Assembly (NCBI GenBank): GCA_038277395.1
Contig: CM076190.1
Location: 250,399,256-250,463,255, forward strand
DNA length: 64,000 nucleotides
DNA from: Dryocosmus kuriphilus
Lineage: Eukaryota > Arthropoda > Insecta > Hymenoptera > Cynipidae
Direction: 5' to 3'
Shown here: one piece after another, positions 32,440 to 42,285 of the stretch
Layout: every line of letters begins with the position of its first letter
Numbering within the stretch: position 1 is the first letter of the stretch
Made by a program: the position numbers and the translations under genes
The notes under the pieces: model-generated
Databases searched by the model: none
What the model saw: only the letters and a program-made list of their open reading frames with translations
What the model was told of the DNA's origin: nothing

Positions 32440-34345
32440 AAATTGCAAGGAATTTAAGAAATTTCAAGGAATTTCTTGGACTTTTTGAAAATATCGTAAA
32501 ATCTTTAAAATCTTTTGAAATCATTTGCGATTCCCTGGAAAAATGTTAATATGTTGAAGTTCGTAGAAATCTCTTGGATTTTTTAGAAATCCTACAAAAT
32601 TCCTTAAAATCCCTTAAAATGAATAATTTCATTGGAAATCCTTTATAACTTTTGAAATTCCTTAAATTATTTTAAAATACCCGAAAATCTTTCAAATCCT
32701 TTGAATCTTTTTAAATTCCTTAAAATCCTTGAAATCTTTAAAAATCATACAAAATTCTTTAAAATCCTTTAAAACCTTAAAATCAATAATATCCTTGGAA
32801 ATTCTTTAAATCTTTTTGAAATTCCCTGAAATTGTTTAAATTTCTTGAAGTTCCTTGAAATCTTTCAAAACGCCCTAAAATCTTTGAAATCCTTTAAATC
32901 TTTTGAAACTCCTAAATTCCTAGAAATCCTTGGAATCTTAAAAAAGTTTACAAAATTTTTTAAATCTTCTCAAATTCCTTTAAATCTTTTAATCTTTCTC
33001 CTTGAAATTTTTTTAATTCTTGAAATCTTTTGAAACTCCTTTAAATTCCTAGAAATCCCTGGAATCTTAAAAAATCCTACAGAGTTCTTTAAGATCCCTT
33101 AAAATGAATATTATCATTGGATGTCCTTTTAAACTTTTGAAATTCCTTGAAAAATTATAAATGCGTGAAATCGCTAGAAATCTTAAAAATCTCAAAAAAT
33201 TCTTTAAATTCTTTTGAAATCATTTGCGATCCCCTGAAAAATTTTCATTCTGTTGAAATTCGTAAAAATCTATTGGAATTTTTGAAAATCCTACAAAATT
33301 CTTTAAAATCCCTTAAAATGAATAGTATAATCCTTTGAAGCTTTTGAAGTTCCTTGAAATATTTTAAAACGCCCTAAAATTGTTAAAATCCTTTAAATCT
33401 TTTGAAACTCCTTAAAATCTCTAGAAATCCTTGGAATCTTTAAGGATCCTACAAAATTTTTTAAAATCCCAATTTATTTTTAAAATCTCAAATTCCTTTA
33501 AATCTTTTAATCCTTCTCTTTGAAATTTTTAAAATTCTTTAAACCTTTTGAAACTCTTTAAAATCCCTAGAAATCCTTGGAATCTTAAAAAAGCCTAAAA
33601 AATTCTTGAAATTCCCAAGAAATTTGATCTTCTTAAATTCCTTCAAATTTTTTAATTTTCATCTTCTAAAATTCCTTTAAATTTTTTAATCTCTCTCCTT
33701 GAAACTTTTAAAAATCCTGAAAATTATTTTTAATCCCTTGAAACCCTTAAAATGAAGAAGAATCTTGAAAATCCCGTAAAAATGTTGAAATTTTTTCAAA
33801 TTGTTCAAATATTTTAAACTTCCTTGAAATATTTCCAAATATCCCAAAAATTTTGTAATCTTCTGAAATTCCTTGAAAAATCTTGGGACACGTCAAAATT
33901 CTTGCACTTCTTCAAATTCCTTGCAATTCGTCATATTCCTTGGAGTTAGTCAAATTCCTTGGAATTAGTCAAATTCCTTGGAATTCTTCAAACTCCAAGG
34001 AATTCCTCAAAATCGATGGAATTCGTCAAAGTCCTTGAAATTCGTCAAATTTCCTGTAATTCGTCAAATGAAATGAATTTTTGTCAAATATTTTTAAATA
34101 TTTTAAAATCTTTGAAATTTTTGTGAAACTTGATATCTTTCTGAAATTTTCTAAAATGTTTGGGAATCTATGATATATTTTAAATATTCGAAATTTTTTT
34201 AAAATCTTTTGAAATATTTGAAATTATTGAAATATTTGTTAAAACTTCGAAAATCTTTTGAAATATTTGAGATGTTTGAAATATTGATGAAGTATTTTTG
34301 AATCTGAAATCTTTTTGATCTCTTTTGAAATATTTGAGATATTTG
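32440..34345. repeat. Short-period satellite, GAAATCCTTTAAAATC type
   Basis: Degenerate tandem words such as TTGAAATCCTTTAAAATC, TCCTTGGAATCTTAAAAAA and CTAGAAATCCTTGG. Longer units recur: about 32840-33060 resembles 33340-33560, including CCCTAAAATC.TT..AAATC and ATCTTTTAATC.TTCTC. The last 300 bp (34080-34345) drift toward the GAAATATTTGAGAT words of satellite B. Short open frames here are repeat products. Confidence 0.8.
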
Positions 34346-34399
34346 TGAAAAAAATGTAAAAATAAATTCTTTAATCGCAATAATAATTGAAAAGTCACG

Positions 34400-34640
34400 T
34401 AACATTATTTATAAATAATTAATGTCGGAAGTTAAATTTTTATCGATTACTGGTCCAAATAATTTTTTGGAGAAACGAGAAAAAATCTACCTCGGCCCAG
34501 ATTTGAACCGGGAACACTATTCACGAGTGGAGCGTTTTCCAGTTACGCCACCGAGGCCTCATTAGATCGTTACTCGTTTCTCATTCAGCAGGATGACAGG
34601 GATGACTAATTATTTAATTATCCTGTTCAACAAAAAAAAA
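34400..34640 (-). repeat. tRNA-like repeat, family 2, - strand copy
   Basis: The tRNA-like unit lies at 34489-34557 on the - strand. Its acceptor stem is better than in the 32281 copy (CCTCGG pairs with CCGAGG), with box B GGTTCAAATC, but three bases of the anticodon arm are deleted. The flanks carry the same ATTAGTTTC/TCGATTACTGGTC words and the CATCCTG/TTATTTAATTATCCTG words as the other copies. Confidence 0.75.
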
Positions 34641-34718
34641 AAATTAATTGTCAATTAAAATTATTGAATTTTCCATTTTAAAAATAACATTTTCAAACAA
34701 ACCAATGAATTTTTAATC

Positions 34719-34760
<42 letters not shown>

Positions 34761-34864
34761 TCAACAGAAAATCATTTTTTAAAGAAATAGTTTAATTTTT
34801 GAATTAAATAGTCCATTTTTAAACAAAATAGTGGATTTTTCAAACAAAAAGATAATTTGAAAAA
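34641..34864. repeat. AT-rich repeat with (AT)n microsatellite
   Basis: Near-copy of 31560-31800. The (AT)n run at about 34727-34758 is longer than the equivalent at 31661-31674. Confidence 0.7.
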
Positions 34865-36127
34865 AAAAATCTGCCCGCTTCGCGGGCACATTTTCATCGC
34901 GCGCTTCGCGCGAAGTATGAGTGCGCTTCGCGCGAAGTATGAGCGCGCCTAGGGCGCGCGTCTGTTGGCACTCGCGCTTCGCGCTCGATACATTATTCAC
35001 CTCGCGCTACGCGCTCGGTGTTTATGGATCGTATAAACCTTTAAATTAAAAATTCCAAAAAGAACTATTTTACTTAAGGCTCTATCGCCCTTAAGGAATA
35101 CATTCTCATCATGACACTCGCGCTTCGCGCTCGATAATGACATTGTTTTAAAAGACATTGTAGATTGGTAAAGTTTTTTTGTGATTTTCCAAATTTTCAC
35201 AATACAGGTTTTCGATTCTTAAAAGTAAAACGATGAGTCTTATAAATAAATTTTGTAGCTCTTTCCAAGGTGAACAATTCTGCTTGTTAATATTTTCTCA
35301 TATCTTGCAAAGTTTTGCTGAAAAGTGGTTTTCTTTATACTTCATAATATATTTCACGAATAACTCAAAAACTACGCGTCTGCTCAAAAAAATGATAGAG
35401 AGCAAATTTGTAGATCTTTTTAAGGCGAACAACTTTGTTTATTATTATTTTTGCGTATCTTGCATAGTTTGGCGGAAAATTTGAAATTTTTTATTTTTTA
35501 TAACGTTTTATCGATTAAAACAAAAACCGTGCATTTCATGAAAAAATAGTTAAAACAAAATTGGTAGATATTTTTGAATTGAACAACTTTGTTCTTTACC
35601 AATTTTTTGTATCTTGAATATTTTGTCGGGAAACCAGAGTTTTTAAGTTTTAATATCGTTTTCTTGATTAAAACAAAAAACCGTTCATTTTATCAAAAAA
35701 CGGTTAAGACAAAATTTGTAGATTTTTTTGAGGTGAAAATTTTTACTTTCTTACATTTTTTTTGTATCTCTCATAGTTTAGCCGGAAAATGGATTTTTTA
35801 ATTTTGTGAAAACCGTTTTTGATGGATAAAACCATAACTGTTGGTCAAAAACCGCTGGTTAACGAACTCGTCCTTTCTTTTTACCCCTTAAAGAAGTGTA
35901 CCAAAGCGCACTCCAATCCGATTAGTCCTTCGAAAGTTATCGCGATCACAGACGACGACAACGACGACGACAACGACGACAACGTCAACGACGACAACAG
36001 ACAGACAGACACGGTCGTAAAAACCGGGTTTTTCTGACTCAGGTGGTCTCATAACGTGGAGATTTCATGAAATCCGCGAAAGTCAAATTTTACATAAATC
36101 TAATACCTTCTCGTATGAGAATGTAAA
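34865..36127. repeat. Dispersed repeat with GCGCTTCGCGC head, 165-bp tandem body and GAC-rich tail
   Basis: The head (34870-35140) contains GC-rich palindromic words, GCCCGCTTCGCGGGC, GCGCTTCGCGCGAAGTATGA (twice) and CTCGCGCTTCGCGCTCGATA (twice), in otherwise AT-rich DNA. The body (35215-35800) has four diverged units of about 165 bp sharing AAATTTGTAGATCTTTTT, GAACAACTTTGTT and TTTTTGTATCTTGCATAGTT. The tail has AACGAACTCGTCCTTTC, a GACGACAACGACGAC microsatellite (35950-35998), CAGACAGACAC and GGTCTCATAACGTGGAGATT, ending in TATGAGAATGTAAAAA. I have seen this kind of tail in many insect genomes, but the element has no name I can vouch for. Confidence 0.7.
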
Positions 36128-36203
36128 AACGTTATAGTTGACGTGAACGAAAAAATATTATTTTTCAACCAAAAATAGTTAGATTTTCGACCAAAAATAT
36201 TTT

Positions 36204-36470
36204 AATTATTTAATTAGTTTCGGATGTTAATTTTTTATCGATTGCTGGTCTAAATAATTTTTTGGAGAAACGAGAAAAAATTTACTGCGGCCCGGATTTG
36301 AACCGGGAGCGCCACTATTCACGAATGGCGCATTTTCCAATTACGCCAACGAGAAACCCTCCCCTCGTAAAAGTGGCGTTCCTGGTTCAAATCCGCACCG
36401 ACGTAGATTTTTTCTGCTTTCTCTAAAAAATTATTTAGACCAGTAATCGATAAAAAATGAACATCGGAAA
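36204..36470. repeat. tRNA-like palindrome, family 2, copy 2 (more diverged)
   Basis: Two inverted arms centred near 36340, built like the palindrome at 31871-32144: GGTCTAAATAATTTTTTGGA, GAGAAACGAG, a tRNA-like 3' half with GGATTTGAACCGGGAGCGCC, then the mirror image with GGTTCAAATCC. The arms differ from each other more than in the first palindrome, so it is older or independently formed. Confidence 0.8.
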
Positions 36471-36996
36471 AAAAGTTGAATTTTCAAGTTTTCCGCAATT
36501 TTCAGCTAAAATATTTGAATTTTTAATTTAAAAAAGTTAAATTATCAACAAAAAAATCGAACTTTAATTGAGAAGCAGTTGTATAATAGTCATATATAAT
36601 CCAACGATCAACTTTGGATCACGCTATCTCAAACGTCTTCAATAAAGACACATAAAAGAAAAGAAGGAAAAAGAAGACAACCTCCAAAACTCCTTCCTTT
36701 TCTTCCTTCGTTTTTTGTTATTTTTATTTTCTGGTTGGGATTTAAAAAATATAAATTGAAAAAGGCGAAGGAGAAAGGGAAGGAAGGGGGTTTGGAGGTA
36801 CTCTTTTCCTTCCTCTTTTTCTATTTTTATTTTTATTTGCTTCTCTTGCTTCTCTTGCTACTTGCTTCTCTTTTTAAAAAGAGATTTTTCGGAATTTCTA
36901 TGAATTTCGGAATTAGATTTGAATACTGCTGGACGTTAATGAAGATCTGAAATTTTGATTTAGTCTGAATTTAATTTGTTAAATTTGAATTTCCAG
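36471..36996. other. End of FAM76 intron 3, with foldback-element copy 2
   Basis: About 36609-36845 repeats the polypurine foldback seen at 20266-20467: GATCACGCTATCTCAAACGT, then GAAGGAAGGGGGTTTGGAGG and TCCTTCCTCTTTTTC. Its right inverted end is missing. The remainder is a CTTGCTTCTC run and T-rich sequence leading to the acceptor TTTGAATTTCCAG at 36996. Confidence 0.7.
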
Positions 36997-37228
36997 ATTA
37001 AAAGGCCACAATAAAAGACCTCAAAGAGTTGATGTGACAAAACTGGCTCCGCAGTCCGAACCGGAATCTAATGGACCCGCACCTGTGAAAATAGCAAGAA
37101 TGGCTGATCCTCATGATCCCAATAGTTCAGATCATGTAGTCGCCGTCACTCAGTTAAAAGAAAAAATAGCCAATCTCCAGAAGCAGATTAGTATACGGGA
37201 CGGTCAATTGCTAACCAAGGATAAACAG
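36997..37228 (+). CDS. FAM76: FAM76 exon, linker and start of coiled coil
   Basis: The first base completes an Arg codon split by the intron, then 77 codons follow: LKGHNKRPQRVDV, TKLAPQSEPESNG, KIARMADPHDPNSSDHVVAV, TQLKEKIANLQKQISIRDGQ and LLTKDKQ. The part from DHVVAVTQLKE onward matches the coiled-coil segment of FAM76 (FVxISQLKEEVxxLKxxLxQxDQxILEKDKK in vertebrates), with heptad-like Leu/Ile spacing. The donor is CAG|GTTATC at 37229. The exon has no stop in its frame. A MITE sits 81 bp past the donor. Confidence 0.95.
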
Positions 37229-37309
37229 GTTATCTGTCTCTTTTTAATAAATAATAGAATAAGTACAATAAAATAAACAAAATAAATAAATTGATTAAAT
37301 AAATAACGC

Positions 37310-37614
37310 ACGATTCCTACTTTACCGACATTTTTTTTTGACCAACTTACGTCCACACTAAGTGAGATATGGAGTTGAAAATTTAGGAAACTAAATAAAA
37401 AGCACTAAGGAACGTTTATCTGGTCCTAAAATTTTATAATTACAAAAAAAGAAAAAAATTGCTTTTCCAAAAAAAATTTTGTGTAATTATGAAAATTTAG
37501 GACCAGATAAACGTTCCTTATTGCTTTCTATTTAGTTTCCCAGTTTTTCAACTCGTTATCTCATTGTGTAGACGTAAGTTGGTCCCCGAAAATTTTCGGT
37601 AAAGTAGAAATTGT
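37310..37614 (+). mobile_element. MITE, complete foldback copy in FAM76 intron 4
   Basis: Same family and layout as 17889-18197: arms from ACGATTCCTACTTTACCGAC through CGTTTATCTGGTCCTAAAA, mirrored to end GTAAAGTAGAAATTGT. The left flank again is an AATAAATAA run. The two arms are close to each other and to the 17889 copy, so the family was probably active fairly recently compared with the other elements here. Confidence 0.85.
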
Positions 37615-38360
37615 ACTTCAAATTATTTGGTAATTTAACCAAAAATTTCCGAAAATTTTTGGAGTTCTTCCCAAATTCATTGTATACTAAAAATTTCTGG
37701 CAAATTTCACTAATTTATAAAATTAAAGGATATTTCGAAAAATTTCTCGTAATTGAGGGTATTCAACATTTTCCGGTGATTTGTGGTAGTTTTACTAGAA
37801 ATTTTTGGATTTATTTCAAAATTCTTTAGGCACCTTAAATTTCCGAAAAATTTCTTTATTTATGGAATTACCAGAAATTTCCCTAATTTCCGGTAATTTA
37901 TAGAACTTTAACGAGAAAGAGAATTTTTTAAATACAATCAATTACGAGAAATTTGATTAATTTTTGGTAATTTTACTAAAATTTAAGGTATCCAAAGAAT
38001 TTCCCTCAAAAAAAAAATTTCCGGGAATTTCGGGTCAAATTGCTCGTAAAAATTTACCAAATTTTGGGTAATTTAAGGTAGCTTGACCAGAAATCTCGGG
38101 AAATTTTTGGATTTTTTCCAGAACTCTTTGTATGTCTTAAATATACGGCAAATTGCAGTGGTTTATAAAATTAAAGGATGTTTCCAAAATTTCTCGTAAT
38201 TGATGGTATTCAAATTTTTCCGGTTATTTATGGTAATTTTGCTATAAATTTTGGGATTTCTGGAAAACTTATTTATTTATGAAGTTATCAAATTTCCAAC
38301 ATTTAATGTAATTGTTAGTATAGTAAAATTTCCCAAATTTCCGGTAATTTATGGGGCGGA
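37615..38360. repeat. Satellite C, minus-oriented block in FAM76 intron 4
   Basis: Units with GGTAATTTATGGTAATTT, GACCAGAAATTTCCGG, TGGATTTCTTCCGGAACTCT and TTCTCGTAATTGATGGTATT. This is the reverse complement of the unit that fills 41091-46140. The open frame at 37611-37829 is a repeat product. Confidence 0.8.
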
Positions 38361-38934
38361 CAATTGCTAACCAATTTTAAAAAAACTTAAATTATTTTAG
38401 TAGATTTTTAAATATTTTAAAAATATTTTAAAGTATTTCAAGAGATTTCAAGGGATTTAAAAGGATTTTAAAATACTTTAAAAGTATTTCAAGAGATTGA
38501 AAATGGTTTTAAAGAATTTGAAGAGCTTTTAAACAGAATTAAAAGTATTTTAATAGATTAAAAAATATTTTAAATATTATATAAATATATAAATAATTAG
38601 GAAAAAGAAAAAATTGCTTAGGGAAAATTCAAGGATTAAAAAAATGATCTCCAAAAATTCAGTGAGTTTCTGCAAAAATAATGAATTGTTAAATTTAAGT
38701 TGAAATTGTTTTATTTTATAAAAGATTATTTATCAAAAATGTTAATTCTGGCCTTTAAATATGAATGAGCAGAGAGAATGAAAAGTTGGTCATTCCAAAA
38801 TCAAGGAAAAAGCAGAGATTGAAAAGAAAAGAAAATGGAATGAATGAAAAATCAAAAATTGGTCAGGAAAAAAGTCAGGAAATTGAATTTTTTTAAACAC
38901 GTGGTAATATAAATACTCTTAAGTATCTCTAAAT
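38361..38934. other. AT-rich intronic stretch
   Basis: A short-period AAAAGTATTTTAAAAGATT-like run (38400-38600) and A-rich sequence. No gene seen. Confidence 0.55.
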
Positions 38935-40470
38935 ACGGGACTAATGAAAAATAACGAAGAAATAAATACGAATATTCGAATTAAAAAAAAAGGAAATGAT
39001 CGAAAATATAAATTTGAAGAATTATAAAATTTCCAAAATTTAAAATAAGGTTTTTAATTATCGAAAAATAAAAATCCGTAATTATACAAATAACGAATTT
39101 AAAAATATCCGAAATTAAAATTGACCGAATTATTAAGTTAATAACTTCAAAAATTAACAGATTATTTATTTCCCCTAACTTTAAATTTCCGGAATATTGA
39201 AAATTGACGAAAATAGATATTTGATTATAAAAATAAATGGGACTAATAAAAAATAAAGAAGAAATAAATGCGGGATATTCAAGTTTTAAAAAAGATAAAA
39301 TCGTCGAAAATACAAATTAAGAATTATAAAATTTCCGAAATTTAAAATAAGGTTTTTAATTATCAAAAAAAAATCGTGAATGATACAAATAAATTTAAAA
39401 ATATCAAAAATTAAAATTCATCGAATTATTAAATTTACAAATTTTGCAAGTAACGAATTAGAAAATTAACGAATTATTAATGACCTCCAAATTCTTAAAT
39501 TCCCGAAATTTAAAATTGACGAAAATAAATAATTAATCACAAAGTAATTGGGACTAATAAAAGATAACCAAAAATTAAGTACCGAATTAAGAAATCAATG
39601 AAAAATGAAATTTTTAAAAATAAAATTTGATGAATTATAAAATTTCCAAAATTTAATATAAATACCAGAGTTTTAATTGTCGAAAAGTACAAATTAGGAG
39701 TTATACAAATATCGAATTTCAAAATATCTGAAATAATTCGGCATTTTGATATTTTATCGATATTTAAAAATCTTATTATTTTAGATTTAGGAAATTTTAT
39801 AATTCGTTAATTTGTAGTTTAAACAATTTTATTTTTTCTTAATTTCTTAAATCGGTATTTTTGTGTGTTTGTTTTTTATTTGTCCTATTTATTTTATAAT
39901 TAAATATTTATTTTTGCAATTTTAATTTCGTCAGTTTTAAATTTCCGGAATTTAAGAATTTGGGGTTAATTAATAATTCGTTAATTGTTAATTGTAATTC
40001 GGGATTTTTGTCTTTCGTTAATTCAAAATCTTGTCTTCATTTTAAGTTTCGGAAATTTTATAATTCGTCAACTTGTATTTTAACCAATTTTATTTTTTGA
40101 TAATTTCTTAATCCACAATTTGTTTCTTTATTTTTTATTAGTTCCATGTATTTTATAATGAAATATTTATCTTCGGTAATTTTAATTTGGCCAATTTTAA
40201 TTTTTCGGAAGTTAAGAATTTGGGGGTAATTAATAATTCGTTAATTGAATAATTCGTAAATTTAATAATTCGGTAAATTTTAATTTCGGATATTTTAAAT
40301 TTGATATTTGTATAATTCGGAATTTTTATTTTTTCGGTAATTGAAAATCTTGTCTTTATTTTAAATTTCGGAAAGTTTATAATTCGTCAACTTGTATTTT
40401 AAATAATTTTATTTTTTCCTAATTTCTTAATTCGGTATTTAATTTTTCGTTATTTTTTATTGGTCCCCTA
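38935..40470. repeat. Imperfect palindrome of about 1.5 kb before the last FAM76 exon
   Basis: Three units of about 300 bp read one way, marked by GGGACTAATGAAAAATAACG (38938), GGGACTAATAAAAAATAAAG (about 39240) and GGGACTAATAAAAGATAACC (39550). Three read the other way, marked by TTTTTTATTTGTCCTATTTA (about 39875), TTTTTTATTAGTTCCATGTA (about 40135) and TTTTTTATTGGTCCCC (about 40455). The mirrored marks all centre near 39,700. Shared words such as AAAATTTCCGAAATTTAAAA and CGAAAATAAATATTTAATTA occur in both halves. No coding capacity. Confidence 0.75.
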
Positions 40471-40503
40471 AATACGTGTTTTGATGATAATTTTTCTTTG
40501 CAG

Positions 40504-40737
40504 ATAACAGAGCTAAAGGCGAAGAATTTTACAGCCGAGGCCGAATTGCGCAATAGATTCAAGACAACCGAAAAGGAATATGACGCAAAAATTACCTCGA
40601 TGCAAATGAAAATTTCCGGATTGCTCAAGGAAGTCGCAACTTTATCAAAAAGTACGAAACGGGACAGAATAGCCGCGACGAAAAATGAAGCAAAAAGCGA
40701 AAATAGCGGAAGTGGTACCGACAGTCCCGTACCTTGA
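40504..40737 (+). CDS. FAM76: FAM76 last exon, C-terminal coiled coil
   Basis: Phase 0. It encodes ITELKAKNFTAEAELRNRFK, TTEKEYDAKITSMQMKISGL, LKEVATLSKSTKRDRIAATK and a Ser/Gly-rich end SGSGTDSPVP, then TGA (40735-40737) with a further TAA. ITELKA..., the KxxxxM pattern and LLKxxAxLSKxxK match the C-terminus of FAM76A/B, including the closing SP. The acceptor is CTTTGCAG ending at 40503. With the other four exons this gives 882 bases, 293 residues plus stop; human members are a little over 300 residues including the start exon missing here. AATAAA occurs at 40857 and 40923, but in such AT-rich DNA neither can be called the poly(A) signal. Confidence 0.96.
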   Translation: MTELKAKNFTAEAELRNRFKTTEKEYDAKITSMQMKISGLLKEVATLSKSTKRDRIAATKNEAKSENSGSGTDSPVP

Positions 40738-40842
40738 TAAATAGGTCAAATTTTCGATTCCTATTGACTCCCTTCTTCGAGTTGATGCGGAAATTCGCGG
40801 AAGAAGAGCAGTTCTTTATTTTTTTCAATTCATATTTCTCAT

Positions 40843-41090
40843 CAGGGTGCGTCAAAAATAAAAAATTCTAGAATTCGATATCGTAACTACGCGAAAAAAG
40901 CGTATTGGGATTATAAAAAAATAATAAAATTAATTTGAAATCGATACCACGCTCGAAAAAAAAAATTAATAAATTTTCTTTGTAGAGCTTTCAATTTTTC
41001 TTGAGTTTAAATTTTTTTACAGTCCTGGAGGTCAAAATGACAAAAATTACTCAAAATTTTTTCCAATTTTCGGTAATTTAGGGTTACAGA
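40843..41090 (+). repeat. Duplicated 250-bp segment, copy 1 (FAM76 3' flank)
   Basis: Begins CAGGGTGCGTCAAAAAT. It includes ATTCGATATCGTAACTACGC, GAAATCGATACCACGCTCGA and CAGTCCTGGAGGTCAAAATG, and ends in ATTTTTTCCAATTTTCGG. It recurs at 42027-42285 and, diverged, at 48050-48245. It starts 106 bp after the FAM76 stop, so it may overlap the 3' untranslated region. Confidence 0.8.
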
Positions 41091-42026
41091 AAATTTTCGA
41101 TCAAATTACCACAAATTACCAGAATTTTTTAATACCACAAATTACACGAAATTTGGGAAATTTAAGATATCCAAACAATTCCGGAATAAATCCAAAAATT
41201 TGCAGAACTTTCTAGTCAAATTACCATAAAATACAGAAAATTTTCGAATACTATCAATTATGGGAAATTTTGGAAATATCCTATCACGTTATAAATTACC
41301 GAAATTTTCCAGAAATTTAAACTACCTAAGAAGTTCTTAGGTAAATCCGAAATTTTATGGTAAAGTTACCATAAGTTACCAAAATTTTCCGGAAATATAC
41401 GGTATTCAAAGAATTCCGGAAGAAATCCAAAATTTTTTGAAAATTTTTGCTCCTATTACCATAAACTTTTAGAAATTTAAGTCATTTATTAATATTATCA
41501 ATTACGAGAAATGGTGGAAATTTTCCTTAATTTAATAAATTACAGAACTTTAAAAAATTTAGAGTATCCAAAAAGTTCCGGACGCAATCTAAAAATTTCC
41601 GAAATGTCTGGCCAAATTGCCGAAGTTTCAGTAAATTTTTTATTACTATCATTTACGAGAAATTTTAGAAATATTCTTTAACTTTATAAATTACCGAAAT
41701 TTCCAGACATTTGAGTATTTTTTTAATATTATCAAGTGCGAAAAATTTGATAAGTTACAGACATTGTTCTAAAATTTTATTTATCTGAAAAATTTCGGAC
41801 GAAGTCCAAAAATGTCTGGTCAAATTATCATAAATTACCGACATTTTTGGAAATTTTTTAATACTCAATGACGAGAGAAATTTTGAAAAATTCTGGTAAT
41901 TTTATAAATACAGAAAAGTTTCGTTCAAATTACCGCAAATTACCAGCATTTTTTAATACCGTCAATTGCAAGAAATTTGGGAAATATCCTTTAAATTTAT
42001 AAATTATCGAAATTTTCCGGAAATAT

Positions 42027-42285
42027 AAGGTACCAGGGTGCGTCAAAAAAAAAAAAAATTTCTGAAATTCGATATCGTTACTGCGCGAAGAAAAGCGTAT
42101 TTGGATTATAAAAAAAATAAAATTAATTTGAAATCGATACCACGCTCGAAAAAAAAAATGAATAAATTTTCTTTTTAGAGCTTTTAATTTTTCTTGAGTT
42201 TAAATTATTTCTTTTTACAGTCCTGGAGGTCAAAATGACAAAAATTACTCAAAATTTTTTCCAATTTTCAGTAGTTTAGTGTCAT
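42027..42285 (+). repeat. Duplicated 250-bp segment, copy 2
   Basis: CAGGGTGCGTCAAAAAA, then ATTCGATATCGTTACTGCGC, GAAATCGATACCACGCTCGA and CAGTCCTGGAGGTCAAAATG. Close to copy 1 apart from small changes and indels. It is embedded in satellite C. Confidence 0.85.

Noticed and set aside
35950..35998. A coding Asp-rich repeat (DDDNDDDNDDN)
   Set aside because: It is a GAC/AAC microsatellite in the tail of a dispersed repeat. The frame around it has no start context or similarity.
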